A stretch of 64,000 bases of DNA from Kalaharituber pfeilii (taxonomy: Eukaryota; Ascomycota; Pezizomycetes; Pezizales; Pezizaceae), in NCBI GenBank assembly GCA_015179045.1, contig WHUZ01000138.1, positions 1-64,000 of the forward strand. The letters are read 5' to 3'. Under the pieces are notes generated by a model. The model saw only the letters and a program-made list of their open reading frames with translations. It did not search any database and was not told the DNA's origin. This document shows positions 34,010-46,617 of this stretch, in pieces (within the stretch, counting starts at the first letter, position 1; each line of letters starts with the position of its first letter). The position numbers were made by a program, and so were the translations under genes.

Positions 34010-34652
34010 TTAATTCTTTTGTTTTGAGGAAGTCTTCTTCTGCAGATTCTTGCGGGGCCTTTCTTCTTCCTCTTCCTCTTCCTCCTCTTCTTCATCATCT
34101 TCTTCGTCATCGTCTTCGTCCTCCTCGTCCTCCTCTTCGTCCTCCTCGTCCTCCTCTTCTTCCTCCTCCTCATCATCTTCGGCGACCCCACTGAAGTTCG
34201 GTTTTATAATCTTCTCGCCCGATTTCTTCGATAATTCCGTGTGCACCTGCGGCAACACTGACATCATGGCATTAAATTGTTCAATAGAGAGTGAGATTCC
34301 CTGGAGTATATGATATTAGAACAGGAAATTTTTGAGATCCTAGCACTAAAACAAACCTTCTTTCCGGGTAGCACCTTCCCCTCCTTCTCATAATGCTCCC
34401 GGATATTGACAAGGAGTTTGCCCTTGTACTCGGAAATTGTGATTCGACGGTTTCTGCCTCCAAGCTGTCGGATGACAATATTGTTTAGTAAAAGCCTCAT
34501 ATGTTGACTCCAGAAAAACTAACCTCCCAGAAAGTATTGCCCTCTTCGTCTTTCCACTTCTTGGTGAAGACGTCATCATCGGTTTTATTGCGTTTCGACG
34601 CAGGCTCAGCATGCGGCCTGGCCTCGGTGGCTAGCCTTTTGAAGGGAGGCAT
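34010..34652 (-). CDS. sub1: Transcriptional coactivator PC4/Sub1 with acidic C-terminal extension
   Basis: Exons 34652-34524, 34464-34357 and 34300-34010 give 175 residues. PC4/Sub1 binds single-stranded DNA at open promoters and acts in RNA polymerase II initiation, pausing and genome stability in the nucleus. The PC4 fold covers about 30-100: WKDEEGNTFWELGGRNRRI, TISEYKGKLLVNIREHYEKE, GKVLPGKKGISLSIEQFNAM. All introns are phase 0. After the fold comes a run of about 45 residues that is almost only Glu and Asp, then a basic tail (RPRKNLQKKTSSKQKN). The acidic run is encoded by mixed GAG/GAA/GAC/GAT codons, which argues for selection rather than fresh repeat slippage. The start MPPFKRLATEARP was chosen because it is the first ATG before the conserved fold; the frame happens to stay open 130 codons further upstream, in GC-rich promoter sequence. 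Divergent from gcn1. Confidence 0.92.
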
Positions 34653-35484
34653 TATGGAAAATGAATGGCGCTGGGTGTGAGCAATTCCAGCAATCGATAG
34701 CAGCGGGGGGGATGGCCGTTTGCTTTGAGACGCGTGGAGCGTGGTGTTGAATAAGCAATCCCGGTTGGAGATAGGAGTTTGTGGTAGTCTCGGAGCGGCA
34801 TGAGGCACTAAATGGGCGAGGGAAGACGCGCCGTGGCGACAAAGTGACGAAATTGCACCGTGACTGGACGCGGTGCCACGGGGCACCTGCAGGATGGACA
34901 CGGCCTTGGCGCCGGCGTTACTCAGCACAGCGACCCCGCCATGAATCATGCATGCGTGAGGGCCAGAATGACTGCCCCGCGCGATGGGGGACGCCCTGGC
35001 CAGGGTGCGGGCTGCGGCGCTGGTGGCCATCGACAAGTATGGTCGTCAGGCGCTGGCAGGCTCGCTGGGCGGTCGCGCGAGAGTGGTGCGCCGTGGAGTG
35101 CTGCGGGGCCGGCGCGGTGCGGGGGTGGGGTCTTGCTGTTCTCGTACCCAGACGGGCGCTGGATGCTGCCAAGAGGTCGCGAAGGCCGAAATCAATATGA
35201 TAGTTTGGGGACGAGAAAGTTTGGGGACGAGAAACAGGCCTTGCGGTGGGCGGTTCAGAACTGCCTTGCAAAAGTGCACCAGCCTGTGGTCATATCATAG
35301 TCTCGCTGGCCTGTGGAGTGCAGCGCTGTAGACCACAAGAGGTTAAAGTGCCCCAGGCCCCCGGCAGGCTTGTCCCACCGTAGACCCGGCCGGCTGTAGC
35401 AACCAACGAACAACCTCTTCACCACACTGCTTCTCGTCATTCCTCGGGTGAACGAACTCTCCACTCGAACCGAGCAGGCCTGCC
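34653..35484. other. Divergent promoter region of sub1 and gcn1
   Basis: About 830 bp, GC-rich, shared by the two start sites. It holds a tandem 16-mer at 35202-35233. The overlapping open frames on both strands are alanine/arginine-rich artefacts of composition. Confidence 0.5.
35202..35233 (+). repeat. Tandem 16-mer in the sub1-gcn1 promoter
   Basis: AGTTTGGGGACGAGAA occurs twice, head to tail and without mismatch. It lies 250-280 bp upstream of the gcn1 ATG and could be a duplicated binding site, or simple slippage. Confidence 0.8.
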
Positions 35485-38400
35485 ATGGCGACCACGGGCA
35501 ATGATGCCCCCTCCTTCGAGGACTCCGAGCTCCTGGCGCTAGCGAGTTCGTCCACAAAGAAGCGAATTGCAGAATTGGCCTCCCTCAATGAGAAAATCCA
35601 AAAAGAAGGTATCTATGAAGAGCCCCGCCTGAGCTTTTCGCCTAATCGTTGAAATAGCCTTGATTTCCCCCCGCTGACCGTCAGCTGCGTAGATGTTATC
35701 CTTGACCAATTGTCCTTCCACCTCAGGCTGCTATTCGCAACTCACCCGTACTATACCGACCGCCCCTCCAGAAAAGCAGTGCGCTCTTGTCTTTGCTCTT
35801 TGTACCAGTCAGAATCCTTCCGAGACCCTACCCTCAAACGCATCATTACTGCCATAAAAGCGGAGTCATCCAAGCCTGGAATTGCTGTTAACAATGCATT
35901 TGTCCTCTTGGAATGGACAGGTGATATTTTTGCCCAGATATCAAAGACAATTGAAGAGTTTGAACTGTATTCAACCGATGTCATTTCTTCCCAGGTGAAT
36001 TTACTGGAAATTTGCTTGGGGTCACTTCATGGAAGGCAGGCACTCAAAACTCAGGCATTAGTCGTCACACGCAGAGCATTAAGAGATACATTCCGTGGAG
36101 ACCTGCATGAGCCAATAATCAGGTCAATGATAGAGAATCTGGTTGCTAAGAGTGCCGGACCAACTGCTAAGAACGCTCTCTTACTGGGTATTATTTCCGG
36201 GGTTGCGTCACGCCTAGAAAAGCCCAAGCAGGTGCTCGAAGCATTGAAGAAGGGTATATATTCCTTTTATGCCCGGGAAATCATTGGCTCGAAAACATTG
36301 TTGCCCCCGGTTATTGCAAATGCGCTCCATGACTTCTTTTCGGCCTTTGCAACTGTGGAAGAATTCACCTCGGAGATTGCAACACCACTGGAGAAAGCAC
36401 TGTTGAGGTCCCCGGAAGTCGTCTTGAATGATGTGGTAACCCCGCTTATCAATTCGCTATCCAAAGACATCGATCTCTCCGAGCCCCTCAAGGACAAGTT
36501 ACTGAAGCAACTTTTGTCTTGCATAAAATCCACAAATGCAACTATAAGATCCGGAGCAGTATCAGCATTCACTGCAGCAATTGTGCGGTGCAATAATGTT
36601 ACTACTGTCGACCAGATGGTGGACGAGATATTAAATCCTCTAAAGAATGGAAAGATCCCTGCGGCCGATCACAGGATCCTCCATGCTCAAATGCTTTCTG
36701 TGGTCCCGGCATCGAAGGTGCTAGCGCAAAAGATTCCATCCGGGCTTTCTACATTGATTGTCAAAGAACCCAGTGAGCCTGTTCTCGCAGCTATATCAGC
36801 GGCAGTATCCAAGCATATAGCTGCTGGGCTTGATTTTGGTGTCGACCCGGAGAAGCCTGTTGTGGATGCATTACAGAAAGCTATTGCGGATAAGCGACCT
36901 ACTGTCAAGAGATTGTGGGTACTTAAGATAGCTGATCTCTTTTGGGATATTGATCAAGAATCTCCTGCAGAGGGCACTCAGAACTTTGTTGCTGTGCTTC
37001 TGCCTGACCTCTTTCATGTTTTGAATGAAGTTATATCCAACCCCCTTCCAGCTGCGCAATCAGGGCTGGCTACAGCAGCCTACGCAGTGTCCGCGATATC
37101 ACTAAGGCGTTTTTCAAGATGGCCCCATCCCGGAATTCAAGAGAGCATGAAGAATGCCGACATTGTCAAACAATGCTTGGCCACACAACCTAAACTGTCT
37201 TTCCTGCTCAATCTAAAAGTTTATTCGAAGCTCGCTTCAGATGAAGACTTTATTTGGGCCATTCGAGCATTAGTTGCAACCGCTCCTCATGTTGACTACG
37301 AAGGCTCATATGCAGATGCGTGGGCGTTTGCGTTCCTGTACACTATCTGTGCGCATAATGTCGCTCACACTGTCAGGAGGAAAGCCGCGGATGCATTATC
37401 AGAAGTATACCTGCAACGCCCTGAAGTTATCGGGAAGATAATTGTGAACGGGATCTGGCAGTGGCTGAGAAAGCTTGAGGAAACAGCCAAAGATTGTACC
37501 CCTGCAGCAGCAAAGACTGGTGGAAAATTCTTGAAGCTTGCTATCAGCGGAATTTCATTACCGATACCAGATAACGACGAGCTCGTAAAGTCTCAACTTG
37601 TTAACCTTGTGGTAGTTACCCATCATGAACTATTGGAGCTGGGGCCGTCAGCAGAATGGATTACTATCTGTCAACAAACCAAGGTAGACCTCGGTGACTT
37701 GGTTAGGGAGCAAGCAACGAGACTTGTGGGAGAGATCAAGTTCTATACAGCTGTCAGCGGAAGGTCAGTATATATCAGGGAAGCTGCCATCAAGTCGTGT
37801 GCTACTCTGGCTTTCGTCGCTCCGGAGGCTATCACACCTCTACTAGTCTCTATGTTTGAAGCCGATTTGAATGGCAACCTCCTGAATGGCATTGGAGAGG
37901 CCGAAGTAAAAATATGGAAAACTCCGGAAGGAGTGTTATTCATTGATCCTCTCTCTACAAATAAAGGCCAAACACAATCCTTAAAGAGCAATGCCAAAGA
38001 TTACGACACTCTAAAATGGGAAGCTGAATTACGTGACCAGCTGGAGAAGAAGAAGGGTCAAACCCAAAAGAAGCTTACTGCGGAGGAGCAGGCTAAAGTG
38101 AATGATCAGCTTACTAAAGAATCCGCTATCAGGGCGAAAGTGGAAGATATCAGTATGAAGTTGAAGCGGGGTGTAGGTGTTATCAGGGCTTTAGCGGAGG
38201 GGAACCTCACTGGAGTAGAAATTTGGATGACGCCCGCACTGAAAGCACTACTTCAGATCCTCACTGCGGGTGGAGGCATGTTAGTTGGACAGGATGGTGT
38301 CAAGGCGTACTTATCATGTGCAGAGCATGTTTCCCACAGACTAGGTTTTCTGAAGAAATTCGTTGGCATTGCTGTGTTGAGAGGGTTACAAGTATCAGAG

Positions 38401-41400
38401 GTGCCCGAGGAGCTCCAGGAAGAGCCCTTGGCTGCTCTCACCACACGATTATTATACCGGTTAAGATTCACAGCAGAGCAGAGACCATTTGATACCACCA
38501 GCCTATCCTTCATTCTCACTTTTGTTCTCCTTGTGCTGAGGAAGGGTGGAATTGGTACTAAGTCTTCCGAGGAGATAGATGAACAGATTGTGCTTGCGTT
38601 AGAATTTCTCACATATCACACTGAAGCATGTTGGTATTTCCACTCCATATCAAGTTTTAGTTACTGACCCTGGATATAGCTTCGGAAACTACCATCGACC
38701 GTGGTGAAATCTTGCGGACCCTAATTTGCTCTATGCAGAAATACTCCCACTACAAGCTGACTAAGGACTGCCTCATTGACCTCTGTAGATGCCTTGCGTT
38801 GTCAATAACCCACGATGAATTAAGTATCCTAGTGCAAGGTGTCATTACACCTGAGGTATCAGTGAGGTCTGCAATTCTACAAGCGATTGAGGCAGAGCTC
38901 GACCTTGACGATTTAACTTATTCTAATGAGCTTTGGATTGCCTGCCATGATGATGTTGAAGAGAATGTGGAGCTAGCGACGACAATATGGGAGGCTAATG
39001 ATCTAGAAACCGACAAAGAGACTGCCGGGAAGATGATTCCGTATCTGGAACGACATGATAAACAACTTCGCAACGCAGCCGCACGAGCCTTAGCAGAGGC
39101 TGTTTCTAATTTCCCAGAAGTGTTCCCAAGTATTCTGCAAAGCCTCAAGGACCTTTATCGTGACAAGGCAAAACCGATCTTACCTCAGTTCGACGAATTT
39201 GGATTGATGAAGAAGATCGATATGAGGGATCCTTGGGAGGCTAGGAGTGGCATTGCTCGTGCATTCAAAGAGCTTGCCCCGGTTTTCACTTCCGATGAGC
39301 TAGTCGGATTTGCACAGTTCCTGATACAGGATAAGGCCCTCGGAGATAAGATTGCAAGCGTCAGAGATGAAATTCTTGACGCTGCGGTAGCTATCATAGC
39401 GAAGCATGGGAAGTCAAAATTGGAAGAGTTGATGAAGGTGTTTGAACAGAGTCTAGAAGCCCCAGACGACGGAACAGAAGTCACAGATCGAATTAACGAG
39501 GGAGTCATCATTCTCTACGGCGCTATAGGACAGCACTTAGAGGCTGGTGATAAGCGGATCCCGGGAGTAGTCAATAAATTACTGCAGACCTTGAGCACAC
39601 CTAGTGAAACGGTACAATATGCTGTCGCAGAATGTCTGCCACCGCTTATTAAGACCTCGGCAGAGAAGACCTCTGAGTACATCCAGGAAATGTTCAATCA
39701 ACTCTTCAGTGCCAAAGGGTTCGCCAAAAGGCGAGGGGCTGCATATGGCCTTGCGGGCATTGTTAAAGGCAAGGGTATTGGTGCTTTGAAGGAGTATAGG
39801 ATAATGAGTACTCTCAAGTCAGCTCTTGAGAACAAAAAGGAACCAAATGCTCGACAAGGCGCTCTCTTTGCATACGAGTTACTTTCTCTTATTCTTGGGA
39901 AGCTCTTTGAACCCTACGTGCTACAGATTGTACCTCTTCTTTTACAAAGCTTTGGCGATTCTGTCCTTGATGTCAGAGAAGCCTGTGGGGATGCAGTGAA
40001 AGTTTGCTTCTCGAACCTGAGCTCCTATGGTGTCAAAGTGATCTTACCAACGCTGTTGGAAGGGCTGGATGAGCAGCAGTGGAGGAGTAAGAAGGGTGCT
40101 TGTGACATGTTGGGAAACATGGCTTATCTCAGTCCTCATCAGCTTGCTATCAGCTTGCCCGACATCATTCCACCTTTGACGAACGTCTTGAATGACAGTC
40201 ACAAGGAAGTCAGAGTTGCGGCGAATAAAGCACTTCAGAGGTTCGGTGAAGTTATCAATAATCCTGAAATCAAGGGCTTGGTACCAATATTGTTAAGAGC
40301 ATTGAGCGATCCTACGAAGTACACAGATGAGGCTTTGGATCAGTTGCTAAAAGTGTCCTTTTTGCACTACCTGGACTCGCCCTCACTGGCTTTGGTATCA
40401 CGTATACTTGAACGAGGCCTTGGTGATCGATCAGCAACGAAGAGGAAAGCATCACAGATCATTGGTTCATTGGCACATTTGACGGAGAAGAAGGATCTCA
40501 TGGTTCATATTCCCGTGTTGGTTACTGGGCTGAAGCAAGCTATTGTGGATCCCGTACCAGCCACAAGAGCCACTGCATCAAAAGCACTTGGTACTTTGGT
40601 GGAAAAGCTCGGCGAAGAGTCCCTGCCGGACATCATACCGGGTCTCATGAATACACTCAAGTCAGATACTGGTGCTGGCGACAGGTTAGGTTCAGCCCAG
40701 GCACTCTCGGAAGTTTTATCTGGTCTTGGTACGCAACGATTCGAGGAGACTTTACCCTCAATTCTGCAAAACGCTACCAGTGCAAAGCCTGCTGTTAGAG
40801 AAGGATTTATGTCCCTCTTTATCTTTTTACCTGCATGTTTTGGTAATAGCTTCAGTGCATATCTCAACAGGATTATTCCCCCTATTCTTGCTGGTCTCGC
40901 GGATGACATTGAATCCATCAGAGATGTCGCTCTACGTGCAGGCCGTCTCCTTGTCAAAAACTTTGCGACAAGGGCTATTGACCTATTGCTGCCTGAGCTT
41001 GAGCGCGGGCTTGCTGATGCCAGCCATAGAATTCGCCTCAGCTCCGTAGAGCTTGTTGGGGATCTTTTGTTTAACTTGACAGGCATCAGCAGCAAGCCTG
41101 ATGTAGAAGAAGAAATTGAGACACGTGGAGAGGCTTCACAGTCGCTATTGGAGGTACTTGGGCAGGAGAAGAGAGATAAGGTCCTCTCTGCTCTTTACAT
41201 ATGCCGATGTGACACTTCTGGTCAAGTCCGTCTTGCTGCGGTCAACGTTTGGAAGGCACTGGTTTATAGCCCAAGGACCCTCAAGGAGTTGATTCCAACA
41301 TTAACACAACTCATTATCAAGCGCCTCGCAAGCCCAAATATCGAGCAGCGGGCTATTGCTGGACAGGCTCTGGGAGAACTTATCAGAAAGGCTGGGGAGG

Positions 41401-44400
41401 GGGTTATGTCAACTCTTCTTCCTACATTGGAAGAAGGGTTGCAGATATCTACAGACAAGGACTCGAAGCAAGGCATATGTGTTGCGCTTCGTGAGCTCAT
41501 CTCCTCGACACCTGCTGAATCTCTTGAGGATTACGAGAAGACGTTAGTTCAAGTCGTCCGGACTGCACTTGTTGATCCAGATGAGGATGTGAGAGAAGCA
41601 GCTGCAGAGGCGTTTGATGCATTGCAGAAAGTTATTGGAAAGCGGGCTGTTGATCATGTACTACCTTATCTCCTCAAACTTCTCAGATCCCCTGATGACG
41701 CCGATAATGCCCTTGCAGCACTTCTCACATTACTTACCGAAAGCACTCGTGCAAATATCATCCTGCCCAACCTCATTCCGACTTTGCTTTCCCCACCTGT
41801 CACGAGCTTCAATGCACGTGCGCTTGCGTCGTTGGCAAAGGTGGCTGGGCCGAGCATGAACCGTCGTCTTCCAAATATTCTCAATTCGTTGATGGATAGT
41901 ATTATTAGCTGCGAAGAACCAGAACTACTTCCTGATCTGAAATCTTCTTTCGATGCCATCCTGCAATCTGTGGACGAATACGATGGGTAGGAGCTCCTAC
42001 TGCATGAGGAAAATACATGTATGACTGACTCTTTGATCTAGGTTGAATACCGTTATGGCGCATATGCTTGTATTGGTTAAGGTGAGTTGAGTTTCAATAT
42101 TAATGATTGTATTATACTGATAGGAGGCAGCATGACGATCATACCAGGCGGGCAGCTTCATGTGAGCACATGGCCACATTCTTCCAACATTCTGAGTTGG
42201 ATTACTCTCGTTACACGCAAGATTTCATTCGAGTGCTGTTGATGCTATTCGATGACCGAGACCCCAACGTCGTCAAGAACGCATGGAATGCTCTCTCTGA
42301 ACTTACCAAGAAACTCAAGAAAGAGGAGATGGAAACACTAGTTCCTTCGACACGGAATGTTTTACAGTCTGTGGGCGTTCCGGGCCGTGATTTGCCTGGT
42401 TTTGCGTTGCCCAAGGGTATTAATGCGATCCTGCCAATCTTCCTACAAGGTCTCATGTACGGAACTACGGAGCAACGGACACAATCCGCATTGGCCATAT
42501 CCGACATAATCGACCGCACAAGCGGCGAGTCACTACGTCCATTTGTGACACAGATAACGGGGCCGCTGATTCGTGTTGTCTCAGAGAGATCGGTTGAAGT
42601 TAAAGGTAAAAGACGCACCATTTTATTGGAATGAACTTAACTGACACATCATTTACATATAGCTGCAATCTTACTCACCCTCAACTCTTTATTGCAGAAG
42701 ATCCCAACACATCTCAAGCCGTTCTTGCCACAATTACAGAGAACATTTGCCAAGTCATTGGCTGATACGTCAAGCGACCTGTTGAGAACCCGCGCCGCGA
42801 AGGCATTGGGTACCCTGATAACTTTGACCCCCAGGATTGACCCACTGATAGCAGGTATATGCTTCCCCCTACGTTGGAACGTTTTCGTCCACGTGAAGCG
42901 GATTTTGGCTAACAGTGGTATTGATAATTAGAACTGGTCACTGGTGCTAAGACACCGGATGTTGGTGTAAAGAGTGCTATGCTAAAGGCTCTGTATGAAG
43001 TGGTTAGCAAGGCGGGTGCCGGTATGGGAGATGCCTCCAAGGCTTCTATCTTGGCACTTATTGAGGAAGATCTTGAGGAAGAAAATGGTAAGTGCTCCTA
43101 TTATATGGCAGATCTACCGTCGGTTTCAAATGTTAACGTTATTCCGCTGCTGTAGATGAAATGGTCATAGCAGGATCTCGACTACTTGGTGCATTGGTAA
43201 AACACTTGTCTTTGGAAGAGGCAGCAAAATGTATTAAGTACGGGTACACCTTCACTATAGCCTCACAGACCCTAGTCTCTAACGATAGCGGAACTCTAGA
43301 TCCGAGCACTTAATCCGGCTTATACCAAAACATCTATCTTGGGCCTCAACGCCACTCTAGTTGAGTCACCAGCCAAGTTGGTGGAGCTTTTCGGCGACGA
43401 GATCCCAGGCTATATTGCCCAAGGGATCAACTATAAGAATGTAAGTGTTACACAATCCACCGTTTGTTTAGGATCACAGCAGCTGATCCGAACTTCCAGC
43501 CCTTTGTATCGGATAACAGTGTTCTAGCTGCTGGGAAATACCTCATTTCCGAAGAGATACCAAACAAAAACTTTGAAGTTGTCAAGACCATCTTGGAGGC
43601 CATCGCCGGGGCTATCAAGGGGCCTGTTAGCCAATCTGTTGATACAAAAAGATTGGCCCTCGTGGTAGTCCGGACTATCAGTCGGGTTCATTTTGAGGTA
43701 AGTTTATCGGAATGTTTCCTTGGTGGTCTCATAACTTCGACGTTGCCGGCATTGTACGTTAATTTGGATACGTTATATGCAATGCGGAGTCATATGGTTG
43801 ATACGTAGTTTGAGTTCACGGAATCCCATTGGAAGAGCGGAACAAGAATGTACCAGTTTGCTGACTTGTTCTTTTCCCCTGCCGGGATCATATCAGCTCA
43901 TGAGGCCGCATTTACAACTCCTTGCACCAGCGGTGTTCTCTGTTGTTAGGGATATGGTGATTCCTGTAAAACTTGCTGGAGAGCAAGCTTTTCTCGCCCT
44001 GTTTCAGGTTGTCAACGGTGGTGATACACTTTTTGAGGTATGTCACAAACTGATATCAATCCTATTCATTATCGTGATCCAGAAGGTTATGGGGAAGATG
44101 GAAAACGTATTCAATAATACGTATCTTTCTACTTGTTTCCTTGCACATCGACCCCTCCCCAATCTTTCCCGACCTGTCGTCTTCTTTTTGTCATGCCTTT
44201 CCTTCCCGTTGGCGCCAGATTACCGTTGGTGTACCTTGCTTTTTGCCCCTTATTGATTTGCCCGAGATCTCACATTGCTTCCAACCTCACTTTGACTAAC
44301 GTATGCTGGCTGCACGTTGCCGTGCATCGAGAACTCAAAATATGGTCATTTACTCTGAAGTCCTCCCTTCCCCTTCTTCCCCCTTCTTCCCTCTTTTCTC

Positions 44401-44919
44401 TTTTTTTCCACGCACGCACACCCCACCCACTCGTGCTCACAAATTACCTTTACGCACACACCTACATGCATATATGCACACAAACACACAAGATTAAGAT
44501 TCCCCCATTACGTTTTTGGTCCATAAGCACAAAAACACCACTACACAAACTCAAACAAACAGATAACACACCAAAAACTCAATTGCCCGCCCTCCTACAT
44601 TTTCCACCCTGTTCCACCCTCTCTACATTTCCCTTTCCCTTGTCATCCTAACATCCTACCAAGGAAAAAAATAATGAAAACAAGCTAACGTAATCCCATT
44701 ACCTAAATATAGAAATACATTCCCACAGTCGAAGGACCCCAAAAGCGCTCCATGCAGGAGTACTACCGGCGCATTGCGACAAAGCTTGCCGCGGCGCACA
44801 AGGAGAGGACCGAGGCCGGCGGGGCAGCGGTCGGGCTGCAGTCGGATGAGGATGAAGACGTGAGAGAGATTTTGAGTGTAGGAAAGGTGGAAGTGGAGGG
44901 ATGGGTTGGGGAGGAGTAG
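35485..44919 (+). CDS. gcn1: Gcn1, HEAT-repeat activator of the eIF2-alpha kinase Gcn2
   Basis: Twelve exons: 35485-35608, 35693-38629, 38680-41986, 42042-42081, 42131-42605, 42663-42854, 42932-43087, 43156-43237, 43300-43440, 43500-43697, 43897-44037 and 44713-44919. The product is about 2,666 residues, nearly the length of yeast Gcn1 (2,672). Gcn1 binds colliding ribosomes in the cytosol and passes the uncharged-tRNA signal to Gcn2. HEAT repeats fill almost the whole chain. The EF3-like centre is clear ([51 protein letters not shown]), followed by the Gcn2-binding type region ([19 protein letters not shown]). The C-terminus has [18 protein letters not shown] and ends in [14 protein letters not shown]. 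Exons 8 and 9 do not join in phase with canonical sites: one base seems missing near 43237 or 43300. Intron 11 is 675 nt. The donor after exon 2 (GTTGGT) is unusual. The N-terminal exon was placed by phase and similarity. Confidence 0.95.
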
Positions 44920-45304
44920 GAGGAAGTAATGCTGGCAGTGGTGGTGATGATTGGGGAGAGATAGGATGTGATTGGAGGCAGGTATAGAGAGGGAGAAAGA
45001 TGGTGATGAGCCGCTTTATTGCTTCCGAAGGCAAGTCCCCTCATCTCAGCCCAACGGTCCAAGCCCAACCTAACCCAGCCTCGCCTGCCCACTTCATGGT
45101 GGGCTTGGACGGGCTGGGAGGGGCAGTATAGATGGGCAGTGAACAAATGAGCAGATGAATCGAGCAAATATTAAAAGATGATGTTACTCTTCTTTCATTT
45201 TCCACATATAACTGTATGGATCATCAGTCTTATATGTTTCAGGCTTTTTCCTACCTTGTCATATGTTTTCAATTTGTAAGTGAGCAAGGCAGATGGTTTA
45301 TATG

Positions 45305-45308
45305 GGTG

Positions 45309-45345
<37 letters not shown>

Positions 45346-45362
45346 TGTGTGTATGTGCGTGT
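45305..45362 (+). repeat. (GT)n microsatellite
   Basis: About 30 GT units with a few T, A or C interruptions near the right end, in the 3' flank of gcn1. It produces a valine/cysteine artefact frame. Confidence 0.9.
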
Positions 45363-46191
45363 ATTTGCGGAGTTAAAAGAAAGAAAAAGGGAAAGTATAT
45401 CAGGGTTTCATCAATGGCCTGAATTCATGAGCATACATTTTTTCTTTTTTTTTTTTTTTGTTTATTGTATTTATTTGGGTTTGTAAAAGTTTCTGTCTGC
45501 CTTTACTTCTGGTTTTGATTTTGGTTTTGCTTTCGTTTGATACAATTTATTGAAATGCCAAACCTAGATAAAACTTAGCCCTAGAAGATTTTTTTTTTAA
45601 AAAGAAAATTAAAAGAAAAAAAATTTTCTCATAGGATTTCCTGTCCTTAGGAAGTGTCTCACGAGACATGCATGACCGCCTACGCACTTAGGTACAGGAG
45701 ATGCAATATCGAGTAACTACTAAAGTTGGTGCAGCGCGAATTCCTCCCTTCTTCCCTCTTGGAGCTCCATGATCCCCAAAGTAGAACTTCCCCTTTAGGA
45801 AATCTCATCGCTACCGGTCTCTGTGAGGGCACAAGAATTACCAGGCTAGGTAACTAGTGAAGTCTACATGACCGGCCGGAGCCGTGTCGTAATTCCGTCC
45901 ACTCCCCTCATTGCACGGCTTTTACTGTAAAGTAGAGTTCAGATTTCGAACTCTGTGTCGAGCTGAGATATATGCTTTTGCGGTGTATGGTACCATCAAT
46001 TATATTTATCCATGCGTCCATTTGCAAACTGCTAACTGAACCCAGAGCACTGCAGTCATGAAATCGTCGTGTCACATGAATTTCAAATACTGTAGGTGAC
46101 CACATTATGGTATTGTATTAATACAATGTTAGCAGAATATCAATATACCAAACAAATCCAAGTGCAGCGCTCCGATCCCATATCTATAGTC

Positions 46192-46617
46192 TCACCAACT
46201 CTGCGATTGCATGTGAAATTTAGCATGAGCCTCTAAATACTTGTTCTCATAATCCATGCACACATCTACCCCATCTGGGTACCCAGGCAGGGTGGTCAGG
46301 TCGACCGGCCAGCCGCCCACCACAGGCGCAGGCGCGGTGCAGGTGGGTTGGAAAGTGTACTGGTTGACAGACCGTTGATGGATGGATGGGCGTGGACGAG
46401 AGCAGAATGCGTGGAAAAAGGAAGTAACTTGAACATTATCCTCGTACAATTAGTTAACAGATATTCTTGATACATTCCGTTCTAACTCAGTAGGATCGCT
46501 CCGGACGGAGTCACAGCCAGCATCAATAGAACTTGTGGTGATGGCGAAAGCGCTGGTGAAGGCAATTGCAATGGCAATGTATGAATAAGAGATGGGGCGA
46601 TGATAATCACTCGTTGA
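46192..46617 (-). pseudogene. Possible broken gene for a small cysteine-containing protein
   Basis: One minus-strand frame runs from 46617 to a TGA ending at 46192 and is interrupted only by TAA at 46450-46452. The first part reads YIAIAIAFTSAFAITTSSID, resembling the core and cleavage region of a signal peptide, then a CDSVRSDPTELERN stretch. After the stop it continues with FCSRPRPSIHQ, YTFQPTCTAPAPVVGGWPVD and GVDVCMDYENKYLEAH. The TAA would be CAA (Gln) before one C-to-T change. No ATG is found in frame at the 5' end, so either an upstream exon is missed or the gene is truncated. A 33-nt intron removing the stop is possible on paper but too short to be likely. Family unknown. Confidence 0.28.

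Noticed and set aside
34050..34313. Poly-serine frame on the plus strand
   Set aside because: Antisense of the acidic run of Sub1.
34653..35036. 130-codon N-terminal extension of Sub1
   Set aside because: GC-rich promoter sequence that stays open by composition; conservation begins at the 34652 start region.
46441..46473. 33-nt intron that would remove the stop in the 46 kb ORF
   Set aside because: Too short for fungal splicing, where introns rarely fall below about 45 nt; a point-mutation stop is simpler.
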